64,000 bases of DNA from Rhizopus sp. PT2906 (GCA_025529335.1 JAMYHX010000076.1:53090-117089); one strand, 5' to 3'; positions 47,250 to 58,369 are shown, numbered from the stretch's first letter. Translations and numbers: made by a program. Notes: generated by a model not told the origin, from the letters alone.

Positions 47250-47760
47250 ATGAAGCTCTTATTCATCTTGATCGCCTTCTTTTATTTGACCTGTGCTATT
47301 GTCGCAGCACCATCACACGCTTGGAATAAAAGACCTCAACAATTCAAAATGCAAGTTTATTCGAGACCATTTAGAAAGGGGACAGTACAAAATATAAGAA
47401 CATACATTGAAGGTTAGATACATACTCCACCATGGCTTTGCATGTATCTTATAATAATAATCATAGGCTCAAAGAAATCGCCATGTTGGAATCTATCATC
47501 AAAACGTGTCGGCTCTTATGAGGTGAATGATCCTCTAGTCAAAGTCACTTTCTATAGAGTAAGTTTTTTTTTTTTTGTTGGGCTTATCTAACCTGTCTTT
47601 TGTTTGGCTGCATTAGTTTTCGGATTGTCAAGGTGCTCCTTCAGCCACTTTTCAAAATTCTGCCCGCCCAAGAGACCATGTGTTGATCAAAGCCAGATCA
47701 GTTTCCATTACAAAAGTAAAGCCTATTGTCTTACAAAAGCGCTCACGTAAAGAACTATGA
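47250..47760 (+). CDS. Small predicted secreted protein, orphan
   Basis: Three exons fit: 47250-47412, 47467-47558 and 47617-47760. They give about 132 aa. MKLLFILIAFFYLTCAIVAA is a clear signal peptide with likely cleavage after the AxA. The mature part is basic (SHAWNKRPQQFKMQVYSRPF) and has two Cys, in KKSPCWNLSS and FSDCQGAPSATF, that could form one disulfide. It ends VLQKRSRKEL; a KEL-like C-terminus on a secretory protein is unusual, but HDEL/KDEL proper is absent. A TATA-like box lies 40 bp upstream. I do not recognise the family. Confidence 0.65.
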
Positions 47761-48570
47761 AAAAAAGTACTATTCATCTTAATTGCATCTACATTCATAA
47801 ATTATCTAATATCTCTCTGTGTAAATAATAAAAAAAACATTCATTACTTTATTCCCATCTTGTCTTTACCACTGACGTATTTAGTGAAGTCAGCATTCAT
47901 CTTTGTTCCATTGCCTTATCTGTAATTTATGGCTAGCCTTATTAATATGAATAGAGACATTTATTTTTATCTTTACTAATGTATCGTTTCATAATTTAAA
48001 ATGGTGTATTCCTTATAATGATACATAACATAAGCGTCACTGTGTGTCAATTTGATTCCAACAACCACTGAATAGGCTGACGTCAATGATAATCTTATAT
48101 CAAATTGGCTTTAGAGAATAAAACACGTGGATTAATGAATACATGAAAATGACAGCCGTAGTCCATGAGTTTTTGGCGCTTGTATCATAACTTTACTTTT
48201 TCTCTTCTTATTACGTATCCATTAAACGAACAGTGTGAGAAGAGTATTACATGTCTTCATCTGATAAGGATATTCTTTTCTTATTTTCAAAGATTTCTAT
48301 CGAATAGAATACTATAATGTTTTCTTATTTATGTTAACGTGATGATAAGCTAGTAACCTCGGCTTATTTGATTCTTTTGGCAACTAGCAATGGACTAAAA
48401 ATGTTCCCTTTCATTAAAAGGTATAGAGAGTACTTTCCAAGCCACGCTCCTAAATTGGTGGGTTATTGAGGGTGTACTCAGGAGGCATGCCATGTCATCA
48501 CTGTCGTCATCAGATTCCGCCCTTTCTCTCCCTCTCTTTTCTTTTGTTGTTACAATAGCAGTATTCGTCA
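47761..48570. other. Spacer upstream of SCD6
   Basis: AT-rich 3' UTR plus SCD6 promoter. The pyrimidine-rich stretch around 48520-48550 is probably the SCD6 leader. No gene seen. Confidence 0.4.
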
Positions 48571-50196
48571 ATGGCAGGAGAAAACTATATTGGATCAAAG
48601 ATTTCTGTAAGTTCTCTACTGAAACTCTTTAAAGAAATAGTCAACTTATATTTCACATCTATTTTATAGCTCATCAGTTTAAGTGACATTCGTTACGTCG
48701 GTATTCTTCATAGTATCAATGCTCAAGATTCCACAGTTGGATTAAAGCAAGGTAGGTTTATTTTATTTCTTAATTCCTGAAGCTTTAGGAACCCATGTAT
48801 TGATACTAAATGCATTCGTATAGTTCGTTCTTTTGGTACCGAGGGACGTAAAGGAAAGCTCGAAGAGGAAATTCCTCCTTCTGAAAACGTATTTGACTAT
48901 GTTGTATTCCGTGGATCGGATATTAAAGATCTTCAAGTCTTCGAGGCTCCTCCCAAGCCTACCCCTCCACCACAAAGCCTCCCTCAGGACCCCGCTATCA
49001 TGGTAAGTGTGGAAATAGTAGCGCCTATGCAGTGTATTTACCGGCGTATTAGAGTATGAGCGGGTACCCTCCTATGAATCCATATATGGGTGGCAACATG
49101 TATATGCAACCTCCACCTGTTTCTCAGCAGCTTCCTCATCAACAGCAACCTCCGTTCCAACCTCCTCCCGTTCTTCAGCAACCTCATTTACACCAGTCGC
49201 AACCACCTCAGCCGCAACCACATCCTTTACAACAGCAGACAAAACCTCTTCAAACACAACCCCAGCAGCAACACCGTCAGGTACAACCCCAGCAACCCCA
49301 GCAACATCAACAACCGCCTAAGCAGCAGCAACAGCAACCACCGCTACAACAACAGCAACAACAACAGCCCCAGCAACAGCCACAACAGCAGCAGCAGCAG
49401 CAACCTATCCAAGGTTATTGGAAACCTACTTACACTGAAACTGAAGTTGATCAACTTGAAAAGGATACCTTGGATGAATTGAAAGCTGAATTGGCTGAAG
49501 CTGATGCTCTCCAGCCCAATATTAATGAGGCCACAATTGAGGAATTGGCAAAGAAAGTGAGTGAGTTGAACCCGGTTGATGAACCTAAACAACCTTCTGA
49601 TGAACACCGTCCAAACAACCGCCGCCACGATCACAGCAATCACCGTGGTAAGCGTCACAGCAACGACAGACAAGTCAACCATAAGAACAAGAATGACTTC
49701 AATATTCCCTCTTCAGAATTTGATTTCGAAGCTTCTAATGCCAAATTTGATAAAAACGAAGTTATAAAGAAAGATGAAGGAAGCGCTTTGGAAACAGTAG
49801 CCGATATTCCTCCTCCTGATAGCTTCTATAACAAGGTAATAGACGCCGCTTAGGTATTCACATAATTTAACCTTTGACTTATTCTAGAGTTCATTCTTTG
49901 ACAACATCTCTTGCGAGTCAAAGGAACGTGCAGAACAACGTGACAAGTAAGTTATTTTTTCTATTGTTAAGCAAGTGACTCATATCTATCACAGTGAACA
50001 ACGCCGTAACCGTTTCCAAGAAGAACGTAAATTGAACATGGAAACATTTGGACAAGCAAGTGTCGACCAATCCCGATACCGTAGTAACTATAATCGAGGA
50101 CGTGGTGGCAATTACCGTGGTCGTGGAGGGTATTATCGTAGCGGTAACCGTAGCAATACCACGAACGGCGGATATAGACAGAACAATAAGGCATAA
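48571..50196 (+). CDS. SCD6: SCD6/LSM14-family mRNP protein (translation repressor, decapping cofactor)
   Basis: The protein binds eIF4G and Dhh1/Dcp2 partners in P-bodies. Exons: 48571-48606, 48670-48751, 48824-49002, 49053-49835, 49888-49946 and 49995-50196. The N-terminal LSm14 domain has MAGENYIGSKISLISLSDIR, YVGILHSINAQDSTVGLK, VRSFGTEGR and FDYVVFRGSDIKDLQV. A long Gln/Pro tract of mixed CAA/CAG codons follows (about residues 130-230). All three C-terminal boxes are present: FDF (SEFDFEASNAKFDK), FFD (FYNKSSFFDNIS) and TFG (RKLNMETFGQAS). The tail is RGG-type (NRGRGGNYRGRGGYYRSG). Every junction is GT-AG and in frame. Confidence 0.95.
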
Positions 50197-51008
50197 AGAA
50201 AACAAGTGTAGTAGACTGCAACCACATATCTTATGTATGATAATAATAAGTGTGCTTAATAACCCCCTTTCTTCTTTTGGGTTTTCATTCAATAAATAAT
50301 TGGTTTTATTCGATTTAACTTATGAATATGGTTGTTCTTCTTCACTAGCCACTTTATCTTGATTTGTTTATAATCTATAGGACTGCTTGAGCTAAATCTA
50401 AGAATTATGGGTTAAAATGAATGAAAGACTAAAGATACAGGAAACATGTGCCATGTTGTCTTTTGACTGATAAAGTACGCTTAAAACAACTATTGCTGAT
50501 AGTTTCTTTTTCTATATAGTCTTTCTACCTTTATCTCAGAGTAAAAATTAGCATCAAAGAGTGGTGTAATTTCATGTCTACACTTTATTCAAGTGTATTA
50601 AGCATTGGTTACTATAGACAAGGAAGAAATATCTTTATATTATTTTTTTTTTTTATCAGATAGCTTTTTCGACGCCCACGCAAAAGTGTTTTCTTGCAAT
50701 AAAAGTCTTGGAGCTCTTCTTTGCGATACGCGTTTCATCCAATAAACTTACTTAATATTGTAATAAGCTCTTGTTGCAACGCAATGGAAAGTCGAAGCAC
50801 TACTTTATCTTTATTAAATCAAAACAAAAAGAGCTCAAATATTACAACTTTCATGGTTGGGAAAAGCAAAAAATATAAAGGCTTATTCAGGTACAATATA
50901 TTGTAAAAAGGGGGTTTGTTCCGGTATTGGCTTGAGTGTATTTTGAGTTATATAAGAGTTTCTGTCGCGTGACCACCAGATCTTAATAGATCAAAAGAAA
51001 TAACTAGT

Positions 51009-51257
51009 GTTATATAAGAGTAAAAGTAAAAATAAAAGTAAATCCTACTGATACAGGGCTTCAAGGTAAGCGTATCGGTAGATAAAGGTGATAAAAGAAA
51101 AATAAAAGTATAAAAGAGTAATAAAAGTACTTTAGAATACCAAATGTATTAGAAAGTAAAGAGTTTAAATAAAAGAATATAAGGTTGAGTGAGTTATACT
51201 GAGAATTGAACTAACTGATAACTGAACTGATTGATTTATTTAAGAAATATTAAACAT
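51009..51257. mobile_element. Possible solo LTR next to tRNA-Arg
   Basis: The 249-bp stretch starts TGTTATATAAGAG and ends ATATTAAACA, the TG...CA form of LTRs, with TATA-like and purine-rich (AAAAGTAA) blocks inside. It is 340 bp from the tRNA gene, a favoured target of many Ty-like elements. I see no clear 5-bp target duplication and no internal coding region, so the call is tentative. Confidence 0.25.
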
Positions 51258-51300
51258 ATTTATACTAAAAATATTAAGGTTGGTTTGATTGATCTTCATG

Positions 51301-51354
51301 TGGGGCATGAACTTCGTACGGGTCATGAAGTTCGTGAGGGTCACGAAATTCATC
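51301..51354. repeat. Three diverged 18-bp tandem repeats
   Basis: The units are GGGGCATGAACTTCGTAC, GGGTCATGAAGTTCGTGA and GGGTCACGAAATTCATCA. Both strands are open through them because 18 is a multiple of three. No protein family is suggested by either translation. Confidence 0.8.
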
Positions 51355-51597
51355 AGTTTCAACTCCGCTTTCGTTACAATATAATGAATGGATATTTATT
51401 TCAAAAAAACATTGATCACAACAGCGTTTCTCTGGAAAAATCTTCGGTGACTTCGCGCTAATGACAAGCATTTGAATGAATTTATTGATTAAAAAAGATT
51501 TGAAAAAGAAAATGGTTGATTCAAGCAATCGAGTTTTGGGGAATTCCCAATTCGTTTTTGTGTAACCTTGAGAAAGCTCCGAATAAAATAGCGTCAT

Positions 51598-51669
51598 ACC
51601 CAAAGCGGGACTCGAACCCGCAATCTTTGGTTTAGGAGACCAATGCCTTATCCATTTGGCCACTTGGGC
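51598..51669 (-). tRNA. tRNA-Arg (anticodon CCT)
   Basis: The minus strand folds as a 72-nt cloverleaf without intron. Acceptor GCCCAAG pairs with TTTGGGT, with G-T pairs at both ends. The D arm is GCC-AAATGGATAA-GGC and the anticodon arm TTGGT-CTCCTAA-ACCAA. The variable loop is AGATT and the T arm GCGGG-TTCGAGT-CCCGC. The loop centre CCT reads AGG codons. The internal B box GGTTCGAGTCC is perfect. No second tRNA is visible nearby. Confidence 0.95.
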
Positions 51670-51780
51670 ATCAACCGGCCCCCAAAAATTTGCCATTATC
51701 ATAGCATCAACATTTTCGGTCCTACTATTTATCCGATCCAATGATTATGCCTTATTAGACGGTATTCGGCGTATAATCTG

Positions 51781-51905
51781 GCTAAACATTTATTGATGTA
51801 TAATGATTAGATGCAAAAGAATGGAATGTAGATGCTAATTAGATGGTTCGGCCAATGTGATTTACATGGACTTATCAAGCAAGTATTTTCAGGTTGGTTA
51901 TATAG
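51781..51905 (-). pseudogene. Fragment duplicating the 3' end of the gene at 54707-55060
   Basis: The segment aligns in the same orientation with about 54615-54752. GGAATGTAGATG, TAGATGGTTC, CAATGTGATTTACATGGACTT and AGCAAGTATT match with few changes. On the minus strand the coding part reads NLKYLLDKS beside NSKYLHDKPI in the intact gene. Upstream of that the frame has stops, so only a 3' piece survives. Confidence 0.65.
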
Positions 51906-52198
51906 AAAAGGTTCCTATTTCATTTAAAGAGGTTTCTCATAAAGTATTTGAAGAAGCGGAATGCTTGGAATTTATGATGCTGGTCATTTAGAAACTAAAA
52001 GCAGGTGCAGTCTTATATCAGTTATAATGTGCTTTATATTAGTTCTTCTCTCAATTTTGTATAAAGAATAGTAATTGTTATCTATTGACTTTTATTGTTC
52101 TTTCATTGTAAGTACCATAGGAGGAAAAAGGAGCGTGCAAAACCTCGGCTTTTTACTTTTTTACAAAAGAATAAGGCTAACACTGCATTCACCAGAAA

Positions 52199-52545
52199 AC
52201 AGACTAATGCTACGGGCTTCTTCTTCTAGGCACTGCGTGTAAGGCAGCGGAATATCCTTTGATGTAAGTTATGCATTTATCCTAATTACACGCCATTGAT
52301 CTTGGTTCTTTGTCGATAGAACTGACAGCATAGAATTAAAATAAAGCAATACATTTCTTTTTTATCTTGTTCTTCTTTAAAAGAAACAAATCAATGTGGT
52401 GACTTTATAAAGCATGCTTAGCTTGACACTACACATTCAAAATATTTGTTGGACAATATCACAGGTAGTGGGTAGAGGTAGCGCACGTAGAATTAGGCTA
52501 ATTCCTGACTTATTTTCTGGTGCATGTAGTCTTTCCACCATTACC
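52199..52545. repeat. Dispersed direct repeat, copy 2
   Basis: Partner of 44333-44665, about 7.9 kb away and in the same orientation. It shares the start CTAATGCTACGGGC, the GATAGAACTGACA block and the GTGGGTAGAGGTAGCG block near the end. The sequence after the repeat differs from copy 1. Confidence 0.75.
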
Positions 52546-53678
52546 ACGCAGCAGAACCTTGTATTGGAAGGAAAATTGAATAGTGTAATAAAAATGGTGT
52601 CGTATCTGAACATAATTCACGCTTATTGAAGCTAAAGAAATTACCCTTACAATAACACTTACTAGTACATAATATCATTTCTTGATTCAGATGCCACAGT
52701 AGTAAAACTAGCAAAACCCTTAAGCTACTCTATCCCAGAGCAACTGTTAAACCCATATCAGCTATAATCCATAGTAAACTTAAAGTATAAATAAGAACCA
52801 CTCTTTATCAATAAATGAATTAATTCAGTCTTACTGTATTTTATTGTCTCTTATTGCTTTTATATTATCACAAATGGTAAACATTTAAAATAGTACGCTT
52901 TGTATTACAACATTTTAAACCTCTTCTAGCTAATATATTTAAAATATTCAAAAGACTCGCAAAAGCAAAACCAAAAAAGAAGCCTATTTTAAACGTAAAT
53001 ATTACTTATTTTTCTGATTTTACGCTCTTAGATCAACGATTTTATTCCTACAAAGGCTTTATCAAAACAATGTAAGTTTGAGTGAAACAACCAAGGGGTT
53101 CGTTACTTGGAAAATCGGGAGAAGTCATTGGAGTTCGAAAAGTACAGTTTGAGTTTTCCACTGAATGTCATTTATCGATCATCCAGATCATTGCAGTAAG
53201 CCAGGCACCACTGCTTTAACCGTAACCGTAACAGAATGAATCATATCGTCCCTTGAATTCACACAAATATTTGTTTGTCCCTGTCTTTTGTCTTTCTTAC
53301 TTAAATCTACCTCAAGTTATCTTACCATTAGCTCAATCCAATTGATCGTACGAAAGTTATTACTCCTCCTGAACCTTTCTGTACGTGTGTATTTCTCCTG
53401 TTGCACCAAAGCGCAGTTTACGTGAGAGTTAATAAACTATTCGTGTGCCGTGATTGAAGTTACTCCAAGAGTTAAATATAGACTTCAAGGTAACTGAAAC
53501 TGCATAGTGTATCTCTTCAAATACTACAGAACTTTCATCCTTTTCTGTTAGTTACCCAGATCAGCATTATCATTCTTGTCGAACGAGTTATTATTGAGTT
53601 GATTAATTTATTTTTGAAAAAAGATATAAATAAGAAAGAAAGAAAGAAAGAAAGAAAATAACCAGTAAAACATCATCA

Positions 53679-54071
53679 ATGTATAAATTACTTTTAGTTG
53701 CTATTTTCACGTTATTTGCCTATGTAAATTGTGACAACAACTGGATTAGATTCAAGATTGATCAATGGCCTAACAATTATGATGAAACTATTTACTACAT
53801 GGTTTCAATAAATGGTGGAAAAGAATTTAGCTGGGGAAATGGTGTTAAAATGTATTCTGATGGAAATGAGAGTTGTAAAAATGGACTTTGTGTTAAAACA
53901 TACCTTGATGCTGGCTATATTGATTTTTCTTATGCTGGAAAGAAAGTAAACCATCCAAACCAGTGGAAAAGAACAATTGAATGTGCTTTTTGGAATCCCA
54001 AGACAGAGAAATGCTTGATCAAGAGGGGTGCTTATTTGATGTCTGGCTATAGAGAATTACCATTGGAGTAA
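53679..54071 (+). CDS. Small predicted secreted protein, orphan (130 aa)
   Basis: Intronless. MYKLLLVAIFTLFAYVNC is a signal peptide with cleavage likely after VNC-D. The mature part has four Cys (ESCKNGLC, TIECAFWN, EKCLIKRG), enough for two disulfides, and many aromatic residues (NNWIRFKIDQWPNNYDETIY), suggesting a compact beta-rich extracellular domain. A TATA-like GATATAAATAAG lies about 55 bp upstream, followed by GAAA repeats in the leader. The family is unknown to me; a wall-binding or effector-like role would be speculation. Confidence 0.8.
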   Translation: MYKLLLVAIFTLFAYVNCDNNWIRFKIDQWPNNYDETIYYMVSINGGKEFSWGNGVKMYSDGNESCKNGLCVKTYLDAGYIDFSYAGKKVNHPNQWKRTIECAFWNPKTEKCLIKRGAYLMSGYRELPLE

Positions 54072-54706
54072 AATAAAAATAAAAATAAACAATACCATAG
54101 AGGGGGATCATCCTTTTTGGACCCTTGGTCTGAATGTTTATCCTTTTTTGGAATAGAAATATTGATCTTTTTTGAAAGGATCCTTTTGGAAGAAGAAAAA
54201 GAGAATCGTTACCCTTAATTTGTTGCTATGCTTTAATATTTGGAAGAGTCTTTGATTGCAAGATTGAAAGTCTCTTATTAAAGGCATACTTGAAATACTC
54301 TAAGAATGAATAATATAAAGAGACTGACAACATGTTACTAACATATATAACGCGACATGCCCATGAATAATCCTGTTGACATATCATATCACAGTTGCCC
54401 ATTTAGAACCTGAATCAAAACAAGTATCAAATTAGAGAAAGTTATTGACAAGAGTATGATTCTATTGAGCAAAGTGTCTAATTTGAAAAAGAATAATCAT
54501 CAAGAAATTGAGAATTGCTCTAAAGAAAGAACTCACAAAGCAAAACCAAACTTCATAACGAATTTTCATTTTTGGCTCTATTGTTTACCTGCACCAATCA
54601 TTTTTCCTATTTGAGCTAAGCATTTATCAGCGTACCATGGCTGTTTATTGTTTAGATGCATAAAATTGGAATGTAGATGTTAAATAGATGGTTCAGTCAA
54701 TGTAAT
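54072..54706. other. Convergent 3' spacer with repeat flank
   Basis: AT-rich. It includes GGATCATCC/GGATCC-containing inverted motifs at 54105-54190 and the outer part of the duplicated segment (from about 54615). No gene seen. Confidence 0.4.
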
Positions 54707-55060
54707 TTAGATGGGCTTATCATGCAAGTATTTACTATTTTGTACAAGTTGGTTGTATCTTCTAATGTTTTTCCATAAAAAAGGTTCCATCTTTGCGTCA
54801 TTTGGTTTACTAATGTCTAGATTTTCCCAAATTCTTTTATATGCTTGTAGAATGGCCATGTTGCGAGTGGTTGGATCGCCTGGCTGAAGGTTCTCAACAT
54901 CTTCCTCACTTGCTGATAGTCTAAGTAATTTTATGGGTGTTATTATGTTGCTGTTATCCTCATCAAAGGGACTTTTCCGTTTTTTTCCATTCATTTCTTC
55001 TTCAATCATTTGTTCAAATTGTTGATAGTTGTCCTGATTGTTCAAGTAAGGCTCATTCAT
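54707..55060 (-). CDS. Hypothetical acidic protein (117 aa)
   Basis: Starts MNEPYLNNQDNYQQFEQMIE and ends QNSKYLHDKPI. It is polar, with KKRKSPFDEDNSN (nuclear-signal-like) and ASEEDVENLQPGDPTTRN, and a C-terminal helical part (ILQAYKRIWENL). There is no signal peptide or membrane span. The 3' end is duplicated as a pseudogene at 51781-51905, which supports its being a real gene, once copied. Function unknown. Confidence 0.5.
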   Translation of the reverse strand: MNEPYLNNQDNYQQFEQMIEEEMNGKKRKSPFDEDNSNIITPIKLLRLSASEEDVENLQPGDPTTRNMAILQAYKRIWENLDISKPNDAKMEPFLWKNIRRYNQLVQNSKYLHDKPI

Positions 55061-55192
55061 TTTATTTTTTTTCTTTATAAAAGAGAAACACAGGAAAAAG
55101 GGTATAGGTTATTTACAAGGTTGCGTGTATATGTTTGTGTGTATGAATGAAGAGGAACAAAGAAGAAGAAGAAGAAGAAGAAAAAAAAAAAG

Positions 55193-55876
55193 TCAAGACC
55201 TATCAAACCAACATTTGATTAAAGGCATAAGCTCCTCTCCTAGTTGTTGTCCAGTAAGCTATATATAAAATAATTGGGTTAATATAAAAGGAGAAACCAA
55301 ATGATCATATAGACTCACGGTATAATATGTATCACATAAAGAGTTCTTTACCAGATTCATATTTTGAATAATTTCATCATCTTGTAAGTCTGAAGAAAGC
55401 ATGATAACCAAGCACAAATCTTTCTCAATCATGTTATCCTGTATTTGATCACACATATTTGGCCAAACAACCATTTTCATTGAATTTAGCCCAATAATCG
55501 TAAATGGTGACCACGTAGTATCATCCTCTTCTTCATCCTCCAAATCATTCATTTCCTCCTCTTCAGTTTCTTCTTCTGTTGTCGTATGAGAAAAGGGCAT
55601 GTCATGAACTACAGTAAACAGCGACTGTAAGATACTAACAAACATTGGTAAACGTTCCTTTAAATAATCAGTTGAAGGGGATAGAAACTGAATAATATCT
55701 GATTCTGAGTCAATTTCGCTAGTAAGTGCCTTTTTAGAATATAAGCAAAAAGAGGGTAAAGGAAACTGACTATCTTCAGTCATGATGCTTTTTGAAGTGG
55801 AGTTCTTTGTTGAATTGCTGTTCAATGAATGTAAAGAAGACAATGTTGGACATGAAGCAGTTTTGTAATGACCCAT
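55193..55876 (-). CDS. Hypothetical protein with acidic linker, two exons
   Basis: The first exon runs from MGHYKTASCPTLSSLHSLNS (55876) to SLCDTYYT, with donor GTGAGT. After a 60-nt intron the last exon adds LTGQQLGEELMPLIKCWFDR and a stop at 55193. The protein is about 208 aa. It has a Ser-rich N-terminus, ERLPMFVSILQSLFTVVHDM, a Glu/Asp run in the middle and a folded-looking C-terminus (TIIGLNSMKMVVWPNM, LCLVIMLSSDLQDDEI). A longin-type alpha/beta fold would fit the pattern but I do not recognise the family. A GAA repeat lies just past the stop. Confidence 0.6.
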
Positions 55877-56202
55877 TTAAAAGAGAGAGAGAAAGAGAGA
55901 AAAAAGTGGTGTCGTTTTACATTTTCATTATTTATTTCCGTAAAAGGAAATTGATAGACATCTCTTCTATGGTAAATGAACATTGCGCAAAATTAAACAA
56001 AAATGACTCAAAAATGTCTGTCCTTCCAAGCGTGTTATTCAACAGATGCCTATATCATTCAACTTGTGTCAGTGGGCTTTAGTCACATGCTTTATTAACT
56101 ACATGACATGAAGAAATAAGTTATTAGACAGTTTAAATGTTTGGAGCAAGAATGTCACTATGCGAGAGATATTAGTTACAAAGCACTCTATTTCTAGTGT
56201 CC
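55877..56202. other. Short spacer, hypothetical gene to ABC1-like kinase
   Basis: GA-rich leader next to 55876, otherwise AT-rich. No gene seen. Confidence 0.4.
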
Positions 56203-58369
56203 TTACCATAGCTGCATCCATTCTTCCTCTCGGGTATTTCGCATAAGATAAGTTCTAAGTTCTAAGAATATCCACACTTTAATCCAATGTCCCTTTTTCA
56301 ATGTTGGATCCTTCTTGATCTCTTCTAACGCTGCCTTGCCTCCTTCCTTCATGCTATAATCACGTAAAACAGGTAATGCATTCTTGAATAAATCTAGATC
56401 TGGGTTCAACTGTCTACCAATGCCTTCAAGCAGCATAATGCTAACAACTACATTGACAAAGTCTCCTTCCAGCTTGACATGATGTGCACGCACCATGTTC
56501 ATTGTTTCATGTAATAAATTACCAATTTTTACTGCTCCTAGATTGAACGTGCTTTGCTTTAAACCAAGGATAAGGTTTTGCATCCTCAGAGCAAATACGT
56601 CTGGTTGAACAACTTGTTCGGGTGATCGACTTCTCTCTACCATTAGTTCGCCTGTTTTATATCCATCAAATGTGGCTACTGCTTGAAATAAATCCAAAAA
56701 GTTCTTTCTATTGACTGTATTTAATTCTGTCACCAGTCCAGTATCGATGAAAACAAGCTTAGGAGCATATCCTTCTTGCTTTAACGCCTCCAACTCATTT
56801 TGCATCGCAGCTGGGTCATTCTTTACGGACAAGACACGCTCAACAGCCTTTTCTCCCTCGTCTTTTAACTCTCTGCCTAATAGTTTGGCCCATGCTGCTC
56901 GTAGTGGATGATACACTTCGGGCTTGTAAAACTTTACCATGATATTTCCGGGATGAAGATCTGCATGAACAAAATTATACACTATAAGCATGTGCTATAC
57001 ATAACCCAGAGTTTTAGTGCAATCATGAGAATACTATTAGGTTAATTCTTACTAAGAAGGCATCTAGGCCGATATGTGCGAGTTTTTCATTAAATGAGTT
57101 GTTTTCATTGTTTTTCCTTGTATATATTGCTTGAGCCAAAAATATATCAAGCGGGACTCCATGTTCGTATTCTTCCAATAACATGTCTTTGGTCGTGAAG
57201 GCGAGTAATGGCCGAGGAAATTTGACATTGCGTGTATCTTTAAAGTAATGATTAAATCTAGCTAGATTGCGGCCCTCTCCTCTTAAATCTAGCTGCTCTT
57301 TCATCATCTCTCCAAATACCCTGACCTCATCTGGTAAAGAAAGCCAATGAATAGTTGGTATCAGGGTTAACAGTCGAGCACAGCAATCCATAATGATCAA
57401 ATCTCGGTGAACGATCTGTCTTGCTTTAGGGTGCAGTATTTTGATAGCTACAGAGGTATGTAAATTGATAGGCCTTCCTTTTTCATCCGACGTCTGGACG
57501 GTATCCGCCGTGATCACATCATTTTGGAGCGCAGCTCTCTCTATTTCGTGTTCTAGGATTATCTGTGGCCGTAACTTGGCTTTATACACCTGTGCAATGG
57601 CACCAACACCCAGAGGTTCCCGATCAAGTTCTGAAAAGATTTCATCAAGTGGTCTTCCGAAAGATTCCTCTATAACTCTTTTTGTATAACTAAATGGATG
57701 AGGATCAACGTTCGAATGTAGCTTAGACAGTCTTATGCATAGAGCAAGCGGGAATAGATCGGTACGTGATGCGATCCATTGAGCAAGCTAATATAAAAAG
57801 AGGGGTAAAGTATCAGTAATTACATCATTTGGTTGTAGTAAGTTTACCTTAATGAATGTTGGACCCGCTCTTTCCATTTGCTTTGCAAGAAAATCAAACC
57901 ACCATAGTGTCCCTGAACGTTCACCTTCGATAGGATTATATTTACCAAAATAAACAGATGGCGCTGTAAGGACTATGGGTATGAATAATATCAAAATGTG
58001 TGCTAAACGTCTTAGCGTCAGCACTGGTTCAACTATCCAATCGTCTAATAGTTTCACAACCCGGAGACAAAGGCGAACAATAAGATACTCTGACTCATAA
58101 TTTGCTTCGGCTTTTTCTATCTCTTGAGGCGTTGCCGGGTGATCAATCGATCCTATCCTAATAGCTTTATCATGTTTACTGTGAAGGTGAAAGGGTGTTG
58201 CAGCTGATAATGCAGTAGTTGGTATCACATAGAGTGCTGGTTTGTGTGCTAATGTTGCTTTAGACAGTACACTTTGACATGTTGTTTTTCGGAAAATCAG
58301 TCTGTGCTGTACTTTGCTGCAATGGGATGTGATTCTTGATAAGTTTCTTTGTAAAGGTACTCTAAGCAT
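56203..58369 (-). CDS. ABC1/UbiB-family atypical kinase, ADCK2/CQD1-like, mitochondrial
   Basis: Three exons fit exactly: 58369-57848, 57787-57053 and 56994-56203. They total 2,049 bp (682 aa). A basic N-terminus (MLRVPLQRNLSRITSHCSKV) looks like a mitochondrial presequence, and a membrane span follows (HILILFIPIVLTAPSVYF). The KxGQ region reads TFIKLAQWIASRTDLFP, with Ala in place of Gly. The Ala-rich-loop region is EPLGVGAIAQVYKAK, the ATP Lys is in VAIKILHPKAR, catalytic residues are in NFVHADLHPGNIMVK and the metal Asp is in LVFIDTGLV. Length and insertions match ADCK2 and yeast YPL109C/Cqd1, linked to coenzyme Q distribution, rather than Coq8. The donor-like GTAAGG right after the last sense codon could allow a further 3' exon. 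Confidence 0.88.

Larger units (their letters stand above)
50197..51597. other. Spacer between SCD6 and the tRNA, with repeats
   Basis: The first 800 bp are AT-rich and featureless apart from a 13-T run. From about 50990 there are TATATAAGAG and AAAAGTAA motifs repeated several times, a possible solo LTR (51009-51257) and three 18-bp tandem units (51301-51354). Confidence 0.4.
51670..53678. other. Repeat-rich spacer
   Basis: It contains a gene-end pseudogene copy (51781-51905) and repeat copy 2 (52199-52545). Short protein-like stretches such as DSDATVVKLAKPLSYSIPEQ (about 52688-52765) and TRKSKTKKEAYFKRKYYLFF (about 52955-53020) suggest further decayed coding DNA that I cannot assign. GAAA repeats at about 53632-53656 precede the next gene. 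Confidence 0.4.

Noticed and set aside
51301..51354. CRISPR-like array
   Set aside because: Units are contiguous with no spacers, and the genome is eukaryotic.
51231..51461. Gene encoding GHEL/GHEV/GHEI repeats
   Set aside because: It is a translation of the 18-bp tandem array; the opposite strand is equally open through the units and neither has flanking coding support.
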